Shown: positions 1-13,733, counted from the first letter of the stretch. The stretch: 64,000 bases of DNA from Daedaleopsis sinensis (GCA_033807695.1 CM066302.1:2480001-2544000); one strand, 5' to 3'. Program-made: numbers and translations. The notes: generated from the letters alone by a model not told the origin.

Positions 1-868
1 CTGTTTTGTCCACCGAGACAATCGTCTTTGCCTCCACTACAGACAATAGACCACATTAGACGCCCCCTTGGTCCGGCGCTTGCCCACGTGCTCAGACAAT
101 AGTCAATCGGCACGGCGTCTATCGACTCTTATTGTCTGATCAGGTACCGCGCGCCCCGCTCCCACGGTCGCCCGACCCCTTCTCATTGACTCCCGACGCG
201 TCCTCTCAGCTCGTATGCGTATCTCGAGTCAGCAACTTGCGACGCACTCACGCTCGGAAGATCAGGAGGAACCTCATTGCGTTGTGAACAGCAGGTATGC
301 GCTACTAGATATATCCATTTGACACGGTCTACTCGGGGTCGGAGTCGCGTCCGTGAGGATTCCGGATGGTTATCTACGCAGCTAGATACTCATCTGTGGA
401 TATGTTTGAGCGTACGTGAACTCGCATGTGCTCTCATAACTTCCGAGAGCCGTTAAATCTGCTTCGTGTTATATTCTAATGCAATTGCAAAAGATGGGCG
501 TGAATACTTCTCGTGCGGATGTCCTACCGTATCACCAATATCGGTCGCGAGCGCAGGCCTCATTTACGTGAGCTACGACTCGACGCTGAGATAGACCAGG
601 TGAGTGTATGTAGGTGGTAGTGGAGAGAAGAGAGTCAGATATCAGATTCAACGACAGAGGATACTTACGCGCTGGAGCTAATTAGCCGGCGCTTGACACG
701 TCCTCTAGGGTCCACGTGATCGCGCTTCTTCCCAAAAAGGCCAAGATGTGGCCAACGTGGCCGAGTTTGTTTCGAGTAAGTAGTACTAAGTACAAGTACA
801 AGTTCGCCCTTCATGATGATGATGGATAGAAGAGAGTCAACTGCAGCCATCAACGCTGACCGGGGCTC
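1..868. other. Intergenic, no gene seen
   Basis: No reading frame with recognisable protein features was found. The first 140 bases contain several copies of the octamer AGACAATA or close variants (around 15, 41 and 93) and one inverted copy (TATTGTCT near 130). This could be a binding-site cluster or a remnant of a short repeat, but nothing in the sequence decides between them. The end of this stretch is the 3' flank of the minus-strand multicopper oxidase. Confidence 0.5.
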
Positions 869-3435
869 TCACGCCTTTTTGCACTGATCAAGCATGTATT
901 GCGGGATGTTGAACTTCGCGCTTTCGGAGGGCAATATGTTCAGTTGGAACAGCAGCCCTGCCGCCTAGTACGACAGTACCCACGGAAGATTAGGTCATGG
1001 TAGTAGTCGCCCGCGGCGAGACGATAATGCTCACCATGTGCCACTGGATATGACAGTGGAATGCCCAGAAGCCAGCGTTATCGGCGACGAAGCGGAGGAT
1101 CGTGTGCGTGTATGCAGGAATGACCAGCGTGTCACGTCTGCGCGGCCAGATCAAATGAATAATGATGCAGGGCGATTAGATTGGTTCATGGAGAGTACTT
1201 ACAGCATCGGTTTCACATTATCCAGAGGCTGGCCCTGGTAGCGTCCTGCAGCTTGCCTCATGATCCAGAACTGCGTGACAAAGTCAGTGTCAAGTGCCCG
1301 GTTGGAAAAGGATCTCCGCTCAAGTTCGAGAGTCGTACTGACCTTTTGACCATGGAGATGGAACGGGTGGTCTCCGTCGTCCAAGTTGTCGATGATCATG
1401 TCGACCACATGGCCCGGCTCGTTCACGGTGGTGATCAGCTGCGAGTCCGCTGGGCTGCTGGATCCGTCCACGGTATTACTGGCCAGATGTGCGAATAGAC
1501 TGGATGTGCCTTGAAGGGGCTCCCAAGACTAACATCGATGCGCCATCAGGTTTTCCCGCCTCGAGATAGACCATAGCCCTGGGGGGCACTCACAGTGCTG
1601 TTGATGAACGACAGAAAATGGGAAAGGTAGTCTGGGCCGCTAGCGTACTGCATCGAGATCGTGAAGTATACCGAGCTGCAACCTGCGAGTCAGCGGTGGG
1701 CGCGAAGCATTGTCACACTGCACATACAACGTGGAGTTGGGAGCCGGTTGAGCCCCTACCGGCACCAGGGCGGACGTATCGAGGTCCCCGGGCGCCCCAT
1801 CAGGGAGAGCGGGCGGGTCGTCCAGGAGCGCAACATCGGGCATGGCGTGTTCGTCCACGCCGTAGCGCAAGACCCCGCGGATCTCCGTCTGCACCCCGGG
1901 GTTGTCGTACTACCAATACCGCGCGCGTCACTCAGCATTCAGATGGCAGCAATGAGAACGGCTAGGAGCGACGCACGGTGAACGCATCCTGATCCAAGCC
2001 CGCCCGGAGCCAGTACGCCCCAGCAGTCTGGTTCGTCCGCAGCAGGACGCTGTACCGCTGCGCGACCGCGACGGACAGGCTCGCGACCTGGAACGGCTCG
2101 ACCGCGGTCCCGTCGGCCTCGACGACCGTGAGCGTGTGGTTGTCGACCGAGAACTGCATGGCGACGAACGAGCCGGTGTTGACGAGGCGCAGGCGGTAGG
2201 TCTTGTCTGCCTCGAGGGTCGCGTTGAAGAACGAGGTGTTGGTGGAGCCGTACTGCCCGACACCGTTGATGGTGCCCCCGTCTGGGACGGGCTCGTTCCC
2301 GGGCGTGCCGTCGATCCCGCCTGGGGTGAAGTAGAAGTCGAGGAGGCCGAGCGATGGGGCGTGGTAGAGGTCTGCCATCTGGATGACTAGGTCGCCATCG
2401 TAAGCGGGCACGCTCTCGTTTTTGGCATGAACGATCACTGACGGGGGTCAACGTTAGTGTGCTGAAGATTTTCAACCATAATTGTGCTTACAAGCTCCGG
2501 TGATTCCGTCGGTGTACTGTGTTCCAGCATCTGCGTGACATGTACGGTTGGTGTGACAATGACGGTGAAGATCATGAAAACCTTACGGGCATGCCACCAC
2601 GTGCTGCCAACATATCCGTCAAACTGAGATATAGTTAGAGAAAACTTGTTTACGGCGCCATGCACAACAGAGGATGGTTACCGTGAAGTTATAGACCATC
2701 GACTCGCCCGAGGGTATCCCGCATTGCGTGATTGCCATGGAGCCATCGTAGAAGTTTGTTCCTCGTCTAGGCTTGTCAGCACGCTGGTTACCAGAAAACA
2801 ACGATGCGCGTACTGGTATAGCCCGTGCCAATGTATGCTCCTGGGTTGAGGAGATAGGACATAAGAGGAGGCTTCGACGGATGGTAATGGCAGACCACTT
2901 ACGTCGAGTTGGGCATTTTGTTTGTCACGTTCACCACGATTCGATCGCCAGTGTTGGCCTCAATCGTGGGTCCGGGATACTGTCCATTAACAACCAGCAT
3001 CGGTTTCTCCACACCGTCTGGAGCACCCATACGCTCTTCCACCACGAAGGCGTAGGTCCGCGTCGTTGGGGCCTCGTTGACGATATCGACAGACAAGAAC
3101 GCCGCACTTGAGTCTGGAGTGCTGATACTTAACAAGTCATTTGTGGAGTTGCCAGTACTGGTCGACGATGAGGAAGAATCATGATGGTGCTTCAACCCAA
3201 GTCCGAGTCCAAGTCCGAGGCCCAGGGCAAGTACCACAACCACTACTAGACCCCAGAGGACTCGCCGACCCGTCGAAAGCCGTTGAGAACTGGTGCGTGC
3301 AGCTCCACCCCTGGCAGGGTACTGGTCCTGCGCGCTGCCTGTGGGCTCGAGCAAGTCGGACTTTGCAGACGTTGCGGAAGGAGCGTCCAATCCGTTCTTC
3401 AGAAGGGTTGGAGAACGCCCTTGAGCTTCCTCCAT
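869..3435 (-). CDS. Membrane-anchored multicopper oxidase (laccase/ferroxidase-like)
   Basis: Predicted 632-aa multicopper oxidase that would oxidise phenols or metal ions and reduce O2 to water, probably on the outer face of a membrane. Exons on the minus strand: 3435-2903, 2840-2814, 2766-2682, 2623-2587, 2530-2492, 2437-1977, 1909-1728, 1675-1594, 1528-1343, 1270-1203, 1137-1035, 964-869; all GT-AG and phase-consistent. All four copper-ligand motifs are present: HWHG (181-184), WHAH (to 228), HPFHLHG (536-542) and HCHIQWH (594-600). The residue at the T1 axial position is Leu605, typical of medium-potential enzymes. Residues 59-81 form one strongly hydrophobic Gly/Leu-rich helix after a 58-residue cytosolic tail, followed by KHHH and a Ser/Thr linker. 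This gives a type II anchor instead of the usual cleaved signal peptide or the C-terminal anchor of Fet3. Exon 2 is only 27 nt. The family is certain; the substrate is inferred. Confidence 0.9.
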
Positions 3436-5150
3436 GACGGTTCGGGCCACACCTGCGATCTGAGACTGCTTGAAGTCGCGAAGGGTCGGGGACGAGCATG
3501 GAGGAGCAGAAGAGTATGCATATACCAGCCAGCCAGGCACGAGCGCTGTCAAGATGTCGCATGCGCACCTAGGAGTTGTGGGCTAAACATAGCACCAACG
3601 TGCGTTGATAGTGAGATATTTGTATTGAGTAGTCGGCGAGCGTTGTCAAACCTTGTCACAACCTTGTCAGTTCTCGGTCCGCATTCTGGGCAGATGTTAA
3701 CTTGCAGCCTGGGAGAACCAACGCCGCGCACGAGCTGATGGAAAGCGAATACGGGGTAAGGGTAGTCTTATTGATCCGGCCCATCCGGTGCAAGAGCGGG
3801 TGGATGATGACAAGCTACATGCATACAACGTGTATGACTCTGATAGTGAATTCGCACTGTGTAACGACAGTACACCATGCATCAGTACTGCATCAGTAGT
3901 GAACAAGGTTCACTTTATAACGACTCAACAAGTGCTCTTGGGAATCTCAACACGTAGCGCGCAACCTTTACGCAGGCTATCTTAGAGACTGGTTGATAGA
4001 ACTCTGACAAGCAGCCTACGACGTGTGTGAGCAGAGTCTCACCTGAACAGGTGAGGACGAGCAGGAAACAGAAGTCGTTCTGTCATTCGACCTTCCCATG
4101 AGTGACACATGAACAGTTCAACGACAAAAATAGGGAGGTTGCGCCTTGACCCAGAGTTTGAGCAGAACGTCTTGAATATCATCACATTCACCCTTCGTTC
4201 GCGAGACGGCCACTGGTGATGCACGGCTCCCACCACACTACTTCTTGGGGCGGATAGACAATGGAATATAGGACGTACTTGTCATGTCGTGTAAGACAGC
4301 ACCGCCTGACTGAACGTGTGTCGTCGCAAGTTCTTGTCAAGAGGACATCTCGGAAACATGCCAGTGTGAGGCTGTTGGTGCTGTAAAGGCCTTTGCGGTG
4401 GCCCCGTGTCTGTGTAAGACCAACAGGTTGCATTCACGCCCCAAGCGAAGTCGATGAACGGTCGAACCTCTGAGGAAACCCATGCATTCAAGCGCGAGTA
4501 CATGCATGACGGTTCTAAATCAGCTGGTCGGGCAATGTGAGCATACCAAATCACGAGCGAAGAATTCATTCACGCACCACGCTTAGGGTCTTGCTGACAT
4601 CGTCGTACTCAAATGGAGCTATGCATAGCCATGGGCGTTGATGCATAAGTGTTCCCCGACTCCGAGGTTGTGGTGATGAATTCAAGCGCATGCTTAAGCT
4701 ACTTGCTGCTCTTATCTGTCTGGAATTTCAGTCGGGTCAAGGGGTTGTCAGTCTGCCTCAGCCTGAGGCCTGAGGGGTGGTCAACTTGTACTGGAATGAG
4801 TGGTTAGGACGGATAATGGAGAGATGATGCAATTTGTGGAACTCGGGCGAGAACGCGGCATGTCCCAGGCCAGGCGCGCCGCGCGGCATATTGGATCGGA
4901 GAAGAGCGGGGATGAAGTGGAGGCGGCAGAATATTGACGTAACTCCTGGCTCCGATTGAGGTGTCTCAGCTCCGCTACAACAGCGCCTGGTGGGCACAGG
5001 CGGGTCGTTTCACCGTTTCCTCACCAGGCTCTGACACTGCCATACCAACGGCGCCGCAACGTTCGCCCTCCTCCCTCCTTTTCTCTCCCTTGAACACCCA
5101 GGAAGCTCTTGCACTGATCGGGGAGCACTTCGGTGCCACATCTCACCACC
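3436..5150. other. Divergent intergenic region
   Basis: This 1.7-kb stretch separates the divergently transcribed multicopper oxidase and chitin synthase genes and must hold both promoters. Reading frames in it are short and show no protein-like features. I see no tRNA and no strong TATA box close to either start codon. The bases before 5151 (caccaccATGG) give a good initiation context for the chitin synthase. Confidence 0.5.
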
Positions 5151-8100
5151 ATGGCCCGGCAGTCGACCATGCACCAACTCGAGTCTGTCACGGACCTCGC
5201 AACGCTCTCTCCCGTCTCGGAAGACATCATCGTCTCATGCATCCGGGAACGGTTTATGACGGACAACATCTACACTAACATCGGCACCTCAGCCATCGTC
5301 GCAGTAAATCCCCACAAATATGTTCCCAGTAATTCCGACGCTGTCCTTCACAAGTACGCGGCCGAGTACCGTGATACCTCCCCCGACAAGACCCGCCTAC
5401 CCCCTCATATCTTCCAGCTCGCTAACAATGCGTACTACCATATGCGGAGAACAGTGCAAGATCAGTCCATTCTTTTCACGTACGTGTCTCATTTTCGTCC
5501 CGTACATCTGCCACCCCCAACGTCTGCCTCTGCCGCAAAATCTCCCACGCGTCATCGTACCCCGAAGCGTTGATTGCAGGGCAGGATCATGCTGGATCAT
5601 GCTGGTCGAAGGAGAGTATGGCTCTCCTGCGAGCACTTGCATGTTCAACCAGCGGCGGTCGGCGTGGGAGGTGGTATAGTCTAATCTTGGCCAGCTCGAC
5701 GTTTGGGTCGCGCGACGTTCCCTCAGTCCTTCAGACTGCTCATCCAGTTGCGAGACTAACACACCTCCTCTAGTGGTGAAACTGGTAGCGGCAAATCCGA
5801 GAACCGCCGACTCGCCATCAAGACGCTCCTCGAGCTCAGCGTCAGCCAGCCGGGCAAGAAGGGCTCGAAGCTTGGTAATCAAGTTCCCGCAGCCGAGTTC
5901 GTTCTCGAGTCGTTCGGCCATTCTCGCACCCTGTTCAATCCGAACGCCTCCCATTTCGGCAAGTACACCGAACTCCAGTTCACAGAGCGCGGGCGCATAT
6001 GCGGTGTCAAAACCCTGGACTACTACCTCGAGCGCAACCGCGTGGCGGGCGCACCCTCCGGCGAGCGCAACTTCCACATCTTCTACTACTTGATCGCGGG
6101 AGCTTCTGCGGAAGAGCGTCAGCATATGCACCTGTCGGAGAAAACACAGTACAGGTACCTGGGTGCGCGCATCCCGACAGCGGGCCGTGTTGCACCAGAT
6201 CAGAGCGAGGACGGCGTGCGTTTCGAGCAACTCAAGGTTGCGCTGAAGAACGTTGGGTTTTCCAAGAGACATGTCGCTCAAACCTGCCAGCTGGTTGCAG
6301 CTATCCTTCATCTCGGGAACCTCGAGTTCACTATTGACCGCCACCGGAATGAAGACGCCGCCGTGGTACGCAACCTAGAAGTCCTGGATATCGTGTCGGA
6401 GTTCCTAGGTGTGCAGCCCGCCGCCTTGGAAGCGGCTTTGTCGTACAAGACGAAACTGGTCAAGAAGGAACTGTGCACGGTTTTCCTCGATCCCGATGGT
6501 GCGTCCGACAACCGTGATGAACTCGCGAAAACACTCTACTCTCTCCTCTTCGCTTGGTTGAACGAGCATATCAACCAACGGCTATGCCGCGACGACTTCG
6601 CTACCTTCATCGGCCTCTTCGATCTTCCCGGTCCCCAGAACATGACGAGCCGTCCTAACTCTCTGGACCAGTTCTGTGTCAACTACGCCAACGAACGTCT
6701 TATGCACTTCATCCAGAAGCGTCTCTTCGAGGCGCACGTTCAGGAGTACAACAACGAGGGGATCTCTCGATTCGTACCCCATGTCCCTTACTTTGACAAC
6801 TCCGAGTGTGTGAGACTACTCCAGAACCGGCCAGGTGGTCTCATTCACATTATGGATGATCAATCTCGTCGGATGCCTCGCAAGACTGACCACACAATGG
6901 TTGAGGCCATCACGAAGCGGTGGGCGAACCACTCCTCGTTCAAGTCTGGTGGCATGGACCGCTCCGGCTTCCCGACGTTCACCGTCAACCACTACAGCGG
7001 TCCCGTGACGTACACCTCGCAAGGCTTCCTCGAGAAGAACATGGACTCTGTGAACCCCGATTTCGTCTCGCTCCTCCGTGGTACGAGTGCTGGGACGAGC
7101 GATGCTCCCGCCGCGGATGGTTCTGGCTCCATGAACCCCTTCGTTCGTGGACTGTTCTCCGCTAAGGCGATCGCCACTCAAGCGCACCCGCGTAACGAGG
7201 ACACGATCGTCTCTGCGCAGCAGCCCGTCAAGCCCATGCGAGCCCCGTCGACTCGGCGGAAGAACACTATCAAGCGGATGCCCACCTTGAAGGAGAAGGA
7301 TGCCGATGATGAGAAGGACAAGGACGAGGACGAAGGTGCGAGCTCTGGGGGTCCGCCGTGCGTCGCGGGCGAGTTCCGGCAAGCGTTGGACGTTCTGTTC
7401 GAGACGCTCGAGGACACGCAGTCGTGGTACGTCTTCTGCATCAACCCCAACGACTCCCAGATGCCCAATCAGCTGGAGGGCCGGTCCGTCAAGGCACAAG
7501 TGCGGAGCGTCGGCTTGTCCGAGGTCTCGCGACGCTCCGTCAACGTCTTCGAGGCGATGATGACCCCCGACGAGTTCACACAGCGATACCAGTCGTTGTT
7601 GTCCTCTGTCGGCGTCGTCGAAGGGAACGCGCGAGAGCAAGTCGAGCAAGCGCGTACTGCGTTGAACTTGCAGGAGCGTGATATTGTCCTGGGCTTGTCT
7701 ATGGTGCGTATTATCGATAGTAATCGCTGAAGTGGGTACTAATGACCCCTTAGGTGTTCCTATCTCAAACTGCGTTCCACCGACTGGAAGATGACCTCCG
7801 CTCCAAAGATACTGAGGAGCAGAAGCGTAACCGCCTCCGCGACGCTGAGGCGGAGGCTGGCCTCGACCCGCGCGGGCTGCACGACCCCTATGCCCCTTAC
7901 CAAGTCCCCGGAGCCGAGTCTCCATACGCCGCCGAATTCGCCGACCCCTTCAGCAACTCCAATCAAGCCCTCCCCCTCGTTCAGCACGCCTCTCCTTTCC
8001 AACGCGCGGATATGTACGATGAATACGACGACCGGAAGTCTCTCCGCAGCGATGACTTTGACGGCCGAAGCGCATACACAAGTCAACGCGATGACGCCTC

Positions 8101-11100
8101 GGTGTCCAATTTCGGCACGGAGTCCTATGCACCTTCGCGCAACATGTTCCAGAATGCCGATACCAAAGGTCTGTTGGACAAGGAGGCACTCGCAGGCGAG
8201 ATCCAGGAGGGTGAGACGGCGGAGGTCCTCAAGGAGTCGTCCGCGCGTCGGCGATGGGTCATGCTCTGCTGGATGCTGACGTTCTGGGTACCGACATTCG
8301 CTTTGGCGCACCTTGGACGGATGAAGCGGCTGGATGTCCAGCAGGCGTGGCGCGAGAAGTTGGCTCTGAACATGATCATCTGGCTTGTCTGCGCCTGTGC
8401 GATTTTCGTCATTGCGATCATCTCCCCCATCATCTGCCCGACGGAGCACATCTTTAACACGGCGGAGCTGGCATCACACTCCAAGGAGAATAACGCCAAC
8501 AACGTTTACACCTCTATCCGAGGGGAGGTCTTCGACTTGACGCATATAGCGGCGGACCACTCCCGTGCCGTCGGTGTCGTTCCGACGAAATCCATCTTGA
8601 ACTATGGGGGTACATCGTCAGACAACATCTTCCCCGTCCAGGTACGACCGCCCTTGATTACATCGACGCTTGCTTTTTAACATATGCACATTACAGGTCA
8701 GCGCATTGTGCAATGGTATCGATGGATCGGTCAACCCTTATGTGGTCCTGAGCTCCAGCAACAACACAGACCAGAACGCTCAGTATCATGACTTCCGCTC
8801 ATGGACGACCGATCCCCGTCCCGACTGGTACTTTGAGACGATGACGATGTTGCGTTGGAACTCACGCGTAGGCTTCATGGGCTACAGTTCCAAGCAGATC
8901 CATTCCATGGCTTCAGCAGGCAATTCCGTTGCGGTATACCGGGGATTGGTGTACGATTTCACCACATACCTCAAGAGTCCTCCGACTGTGGCGACTCTGC
9001 CCAACAACGCAGTGGCACCCGGCAACATCGATGTCAACTTCATGCACCAGGCTATCCTCGACGTATTCGTGCACAACGCCGGCGGAGATGTCACCAAGCA
9101 GATCGACGGTCTCAATCTGGACTCCGCTATTCTGGACAGGCAGCGTGTTTGCATGCGCAATCTGTTCCTCCTCGGCAAGCTGGACACTCGTAACTCCCCG
9201 CAATGCCTGTTCGCAACCTACATCCTGCTCGCCCTCTCGATCATGATGGTCAGTGTCATCGGGTTCAAGTTCATCGCGTCCATCAACTTCAGTGCTGCCC
9301 GGGCCCCCGAAGACCACGACAAATTTGTCATCTGCCAGGTGCCTTGTTACACGGAGGGAACCTCATCGCTCAAGAAGACTATCGATTCGCTTGCCCAGAT
9401 GAAGTACGACGACAAGCGCAAGTTGTTGTTCGTCATTTGTGACGGTATGGTCGTCGGTTCCGGAAACGACATGCCCACCCCACGTATCGTCCTTGACATC
9501 CTTGGTGCGAACCCTAATGTCGATGCTGAACCGCTCAGCTTCCTCTCCCTCGGCGAGGGCGCCAAGCAGCACAACATGGGCAAGGTGTTCTCTGGTTTGT
9601 ACGAGACGGCAGGCCACGTTGTCCCCTACATCGTCGTTGTCAAGTGTGGCAAGCCCGGGGAGAAGTCGCGCCCTGGTAACCGTGGTAAGCGTGACTCTCA
9701 GATGGTCATCATGCACTTCTTGAACAAGGTACGTCGCATGTTTGCCCCTGAGTGACACGTATTTACTGTGATTAAGGTCCACTTCAACGCCCCGATGAAC
9801 CCGCTCGAGTTGGAGATGTACCACCAAATCAAGAACGTAATCGGTGTCAACCCGACCTTCTACGAGTATGTGTTCATGGTTGATGCCGATACAACAGTCG
9901 CGCCGCTCTCCTTGAACCGTCTCATCTCTGCGTAAGCTTGATTTTCACTCATTGAAACGATGTGCATGTGCTGAGGGTGCTCTAGTATGATACACGACAA
10001 GAAGCTCCTCGGTGTATGTGGTGAAACGGAACTCGCCAACGCGAAGCAGTCCATCATCACGATGATGCAGGTCTACGAGTACTTTATCTCCCACCACATG
10101 GCCAAGGCATTCGAGAGTCTCTTCGGTTCCGTCACCTGTTTGCCCGGTTGTTTCACGCTCTATCGTCTCCGTACTCCGGACACACACAAGCCCTTGTTCG
10201 TTAGCAACCAGATCATCCAGGACTACTCGGAGAACCGCGTCGACACATTGCACATGAAGAACCTTCTGCACCTTGGTGAAGATCGTTACTTGACGACGCT
10301 CCTGCTGAAGCACTTCCCCACCTACAAGACCCAGTTTGTCCGGGACGCTCACGCGTACACCGTCGCGCCCGATGACTGGCAGGTCTTGTTGTCCCAGCGT
10401 CGGCGTTGGATTAACTCGACTGTGCACAACCTTGGCGAACTTGTCTTCCTCGACCAGCTCTGTGGTTTCTGCTGCTTCTCGATGCGTTTCGTCGTCATGA
10501 TCGATCTCTTGTCGACGATTATCCAGCCTGTCACTGTCGGCTACGTGCGTATCTCCTACTTTCACTCGCATGCGCACGAGACTGACGTACGTCTCTAGAT
10601 CATCTACCTCATCTATCTCGCAGCCGGCGTTCACGCGCAGATCCCGACTCTGTCGATCATTCTCATTGCCGCCGTGTACGGTCTGCAGGCGCTGGTGTTC
10701 GTACTCCGCCGCAAGTGGGATATGATTGGATGGATGGTGTTCTACATCCTTGCCATTCCAGTGTTCTCATTCTTGCTGCCGTTGTACTCCTTCTGGCGCA
10801 TGGACGACTTCTCGTGGGGTCAGACCCGTGTCGTCTTGGGTGAGGCTGGTAAGAAGATGATCGTGCACGTGAGTGAACGTCTCTGCGCACATGAGTACTC
10901 CTTCCTGACAGATTTCACCAGGACGAGGGCAAGTTCGATCCTCGCTCGATCCCACTCAAGTCTTGGAACGACTACGTACGTCTCTGTGCCGTCGCACTCG
11001 TTGTCCTGCGCTGATCATTAGCATCCACAGGAGAACGAACTTTGGGACAAGGAGTCGAACCACAGCATAGGCTCATGGGTCCCTCCCACCAAGATGCGCA

Positions 11101-11564
11101 ACGAGGGCTACGCCGAGTCCGCGACGGCCTCGATCTACGGCCGCGAGACGTTCTACGAGCCCGCCATGTCCCGCGCGTACTCCCCGTCCCCCTCGCAGAT
11201 GCACATGCAGCAGATGTACCCGCCCCCGGGGTACCAGTCCGGGCGGAACACCCCGCTCTCGCAGGTGATGGCCCCTGCCCCCGGGGTGCTGCACCAGCCG
11301 ATGCCCTCGCGCCCGGCGACGGGCTACCTGGACGTGCAGATCCCCGCGACGCGGAGCCCGGAGGACCAGGACTTCTTCGGGGGCCCGACGGACGCGGAGA
11401 TCGAGCGCGCAGTCGAGGACCACCTGCGGAGCGCGGACCTCACGACCGTCACGAAGCGCGAGATCCGGCGGCGGCTCGAGGAGCAGTTCGGCCAGGACCT
11501 CTCGGCGCGCAAGCGCGTGATCAACGACGCCATCGACCGCGTGCTGCTCGCGCGCGCGGGGTGA
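5151..11564 (+). CDS. Chitin synthase with myosin motor domain (class V/VII type)
   Basis: Predicted 1916-aa integral membrane glycosyltransferase that polymerises UDP-GlcNAc into cell-wall chitin. Exons: 5151-5479, 5774-7703, 7754-8641, 8697-9728, 9777-9931, 9986-10544, 10599-10868, 10922-10975, 11031-11564; the sum is exactly 1917 codons. Residues 1 to about 755 are a myosin-motor-like domain with P-loop GETGSGKS (111-118), split by the first intron. An acidic linker, two membrane segments (about 920-940 and 956-982), and a cytochrome-b5-like domain (about 987-1045) follow. The catalytic chitin synthase domain has a DAD motif (about 1427), EDRYL (about 1542) and QRRRW (about 1581), then a cluster of C-terminal membrane helices. 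Residues 1860-1916 match a DEK C-terminal domain. Length and domain order are as expected for full-length family members, which use the motor-like part for actin-related targeting to growing tips. The motor lacks obvious light-chain-binding repeats. Confidence 0.95.
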
Positions 11565-12326
11565 GGCGGCGGCGACGGTCCGCCCCCGCTTCGGGTCGCT
11601 TTGGTATGTGTATGTAGTTGGCCTCGGCATCCGGACGCTCGGACGATGTTAGTTACCGCACGTCCCCTGACAGACAGACAGACATCTTCACTATCGTTAC
11701 GCAGGAACATCATCAGTAGTATGGACAGCTTGGACACTCTCCCTCTCCCTCTCACCCTTACGTACGTTCTCGCTCTCACGTCGCCTCCCTCTGCACTCTC
11801 TGGTTCGTATTATGGTACATTTACTCTTGGTCGCTGCCGCCACACGCATGTATTTTGCTACCCCCTATCATAGTAGAGCACGTTCACGTTACAACTTACG
11901 GCCGACCCGGTGTGTGCGCCGCGGCCGTGCCGTGTACAGTAGCTTGCTGCAGGCGCCCTTGCCGTATGCGCCGCGGCGTACGACCTCGTACGACGCAGAT
12001 CTAGATAATCTGGAGTATACTGGCTTTCAGTACTCAGTACCAGACTCAGTACCGTGCTTACGAGGTAAGTAGAGGGTTCGGCGGTGGCTGCGTAGTACGT
12101 ACAGGCTGAGCTATTCCGGTGACGTCACGTTATCGCGATCAAGTAACTTAGGCGCCAATGCGTCGCGACACATGTCCAGACTCCACCTGATCGCGACAGC
12201 CTCCCAATTGGCCTGGGCAGCGTATAGAATTTGGACGACAGAGTACTCTAGTATGGAATAGGCATATTCGGGTATAACTACGCTCACAGGTTGTAAGCGT
12301 TAATATGGAGGCAAGCGTAAGCTCGT
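11565..12326. other. Convergent intergenic region
   Basis: Shared 3' flank of the chitin synthase (plus) and the oxidoreductase (minus). No coding, RNA or repeat feature was recognised apart from short tacgtac-rich stretches. Confidence 0.5.
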
Positions 12327-13733
12327 TCACTCAGCGTTCGGATCCACCTTCACTATCACCTTCCCAGTAGCTCTGCCCGTCAAAATTCGCTCATAAGCCT
12401 TCTGCACGTCTTCATAAGCGTATACAGAGTCGACCAGAGGCTTCACCTTCCCTGTCCGGGTGTCAGCGTCTCAGCAACAATTACAACGGAATGTCGGACG
12501 CACCCTCCTCGACCAGCTTCGCGAACGGATCCATATGCTTCTGCTTGTCAGGCTCGACGCGGATCATCCTCCACTTGCACTTCACGCCACCCAAGAACAT
12601 CGCTAGCAGGAGATTCCACACAAACTTCACAATGCTGCCGAACCCGCTGTCATGCGGTCCGACCGAGATGAATACACCGCTGGGGGCCAGGTACGCAGGG
12701 CTCGCGGCGTAGAGCGCGGAGTCGAGCAGGCCGACAGTCTCATAGAAGACATGGTACTTCGGATTCGGATCCGACTTGGCAAGCTGCGTGTGCAGGGGCG
12801 CCTTGGTGTAGTCGAAGAACTGGTGCATTCATCCACGCCGGTCAGCTAAGAGCTTCGCGGAGTCCGGAGAGGGGGAAAAGCACACGCGCCTCGTCCGCAC
12901 CGAGGCTCCGCACATATTCCTCGTTCTTCGCGGACGCGCTCGCGGCGACCTTCGCGCCCATGGCCTTCGCGATCTGGATGGCATAGGAGCCGACCGCCGT
13001 GCTGCCCCCGTTGATGAAGACAGACTGCCCTGCCTCGAGCTGCGCGAGCTCAGTCAGGGCTTGGTATGCGGTCATACCGGCGATGCCGAACCCGGACGCT
13101 TGGGACGGGGTCGCGTTCTTCGGGCGGAGGGCGGTCCGTTCGACGCGTGCGACCGTGTACTGCGCGAGCGCACCTTGCCCACTGCTGAACACTTGCGCTG
13201 CAGGCGTGGCGGGGGAGGCAAGCGAACGCCGGGTTGGAGTGAGCATACATGCAAGCACAAGGCGGAGGTGTGCATTGTGAGGAGGCGGGGAGCGCGGACG
13301 TGACGTTCGTCAGGAATGCGCGCGAGATGGACGGGAATAAAGGAGGTGTGATGACTCACCGATGGGGTTAACAGCGAAGACTTCGTCGCCTTCCTTGAAC
13401 TCCGTACCATTGCCGTCAACGACGACCCCCGCGTAGTCGAACTCGAATGATTGAATGCGTCGGAGGACGAAGGAAGGCGTCATGTTCAGTACCTTGTTCC
13501 CGCTAAATGACCGGTGCGTAAGCGATCAGTGTGTACTAAAGTATAGTTCGGGATGGCTGGATGGCTTACACGGGGTTCAATGCCGCAGCTTGGACCTTAA
13601 CGAGGATCTCACCGTTGCCGAGCTTGGTAGGGACCGGCGTATCATCGAGCTTGAGCACGTCGGCGGGCGTGCCCTTGCCGGTGACGCGCCACGACTTTTG
13701 TGTAGTCGGTATGTTCTTTGTCGCGGTAGACAT
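12327..13733 (-). CDS. MDR-superfamily NAD(P)H-dependent quinone/alcohol oxidoreductase
   Basis: Predicted 351-aa medium-chain dehydrogenase/reductase of the quinone-oxidoreductase/zeta-crystallin type, probably cytosolic and reducing quinones or enones with NADPH. Exons on the minus strand: 13733-13570, 13502-13360, 13191-12884, 12819-12504, 12451-12327; the sum is 352 codons. The N-terminus has the family's GroES-like fold (EILVKVQAAALNPV, then a conserved FDYAG and GDEVFAV). A Rossmann nucleotide-binding segment follows with INGGSTAVG in the usual GGxxxVG position and the LGADE turn before an FDYTKAPL motif. The Cys/His zinc ligands of true alcohol dehydrogenases are not seen, so a zinc-independent enzyme is more likely. 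The donor at the end of exon 3 (GTGCTT) is weak, so two residues there (AR) may be misassigned. A TATA-like box lies about 105 bases upstream. Confidence 0.88.

Noticed and set aside
6816..7925. 369-aa open frame on the minus strand
   Set aside because: It is the antisense shadow of the chitin synthase motor domain, with Arg/Gly/Val-rich composition typical of such frames.
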